A stretch of DNA of 64,000 nt from Sipunculus nudus. Lineage: Eukaryota > Annelida > Sipuncula > Golfingiida > Sipunculidae. Positions 63,777 through 64,000 of the stretch are shown here, piece by piece. A model generated the notes under the pieces. That model was not told where the DNA came from. It did no database searches and saw nothing but the letters and a program-made list of their open reading frames with translations. Every line of letters starts with the position of its first letter. The first letter of the stretch is position 1. A program made the position numbers and the translations under genes. Location: NCBI GenBank assembly GCA_026874595.1, contig CM049311.1, forward strand, positions 12,863,676 to 12,927,675, given 5' to 3'.

Positions 63777-64000
63777 ACAAGGGACCTATGGGTCACTGTG
63801 CTCAGCTGACGTTAACCTTGAAGGTAAATATCTAAAATAATATCTAATGGAGATAAAGTGTAAGAGGAAGAGGTAATAAATGCCATGGTTGGTTTATATG
63901 ATTGGTTTGTATTGATGAGCAAGAAATTGTTGCAAAAAATATTTTGTGACCTGACCATGTGTTTCCTAATGTTGAAACTAAAGCATGTGAGCAGATTGTG
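63777..64000 (+). mobile_element. Hairpin-ended element, copy E5, cut by window edge
   Basis: Starts ACAAGGGACCTATGGGTCAC and is almost identical to 15,251-15,472 in E1. It begins about 25 bases from the acceptor of helicase exon 1, so its first bases lie at or next to the polypyrimidine tract of that splice site. Its right end is outside the window. Confidence 0.85.

Overview
This is a eukaryotic genomic window, most likely from a bivalve mollusc or a close lophotrochozoan relative. The evidence is an intron-rich protein gene with canonical GT/AG splice sites, AT-rich DNA packed with nested transposable elements, and many copies of a repeat ending in an (ACGG)n microsatellite followed by a TAGCTCAG...CTGAGCTA hairpin. 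That ending resembles bivalve Helitron-like/'pearl' repeats. The species assignment is inference. Nothing prokaryotic (operons, CRISPR, tRNA clusters) was seen.

The one real host gene is on the minus strand: a senataxin (SETX)-like superfamily 1B RNA/DNA helicase. I could place 21 coding exons between 63,752 and 22,048. Their splice phases join without a break into about 1,200 codons. They cover a linker rich in Ser, Thr and Lys, the pre-helicase region, every helicase motif (Walker A in exon 9, DEAC at the exon 14/15 junction, GDPEQLP in exon 15, QYRMHP in exon 16, DGFQGREKD in exon 19, NVALTRAK in exon 20) and a short C-terminus. The N-terminal part lies beyond position 64,000. Exons are numbered here from the right edge, so 'exon 1' means the first one visible.

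Layout. 1-700 and 12,690-13,900: two blocks of a roughly 275-bp tandem repeat. 813-12,250: a 34-monomer, 339-bp satellite with higher-order 5-mer and 6-mer organisation, ending at 12,250-12,371 in an (ACGG)n plus hairpin terminus. 14,000-22,000: non-coding DNA with one hairpin-ended element (15,251-17,156) and a 289-bp tandem duplication. 22,048-63,752: the SETX-like gene. Its introns hold a decayed DIRS-like tyrosine-recombinase retrotransposon (about 24.6-29.4 kb), two SINE-like repeats, an 18-bp minisatellite, a 50-bp repeat that triplicates a splice donor, a 3.5-kb direct duplication flanking a broken Gmr1-like Ty3/gypsy fragment (37.2-46.7 kb), a 44-bp minisatellite (47.25-49.15 kb) and further hairpin-ended elements with a nested 1.07-kb TIR transposon flanked by TA. 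63,777-64,000: the start of another hairpin-ended element.

The most unusual items are the satellite that appears to sit inside a transposon-like element and carries two perfect palindromes per monomer, the triplicated 5' splice site at the helicase DE codons, the PR-then-integrase order of the Ty3/gypsy fragment, and the 3.5-kb duplication, which may be a real duplication or an uncollapsed haplotype.
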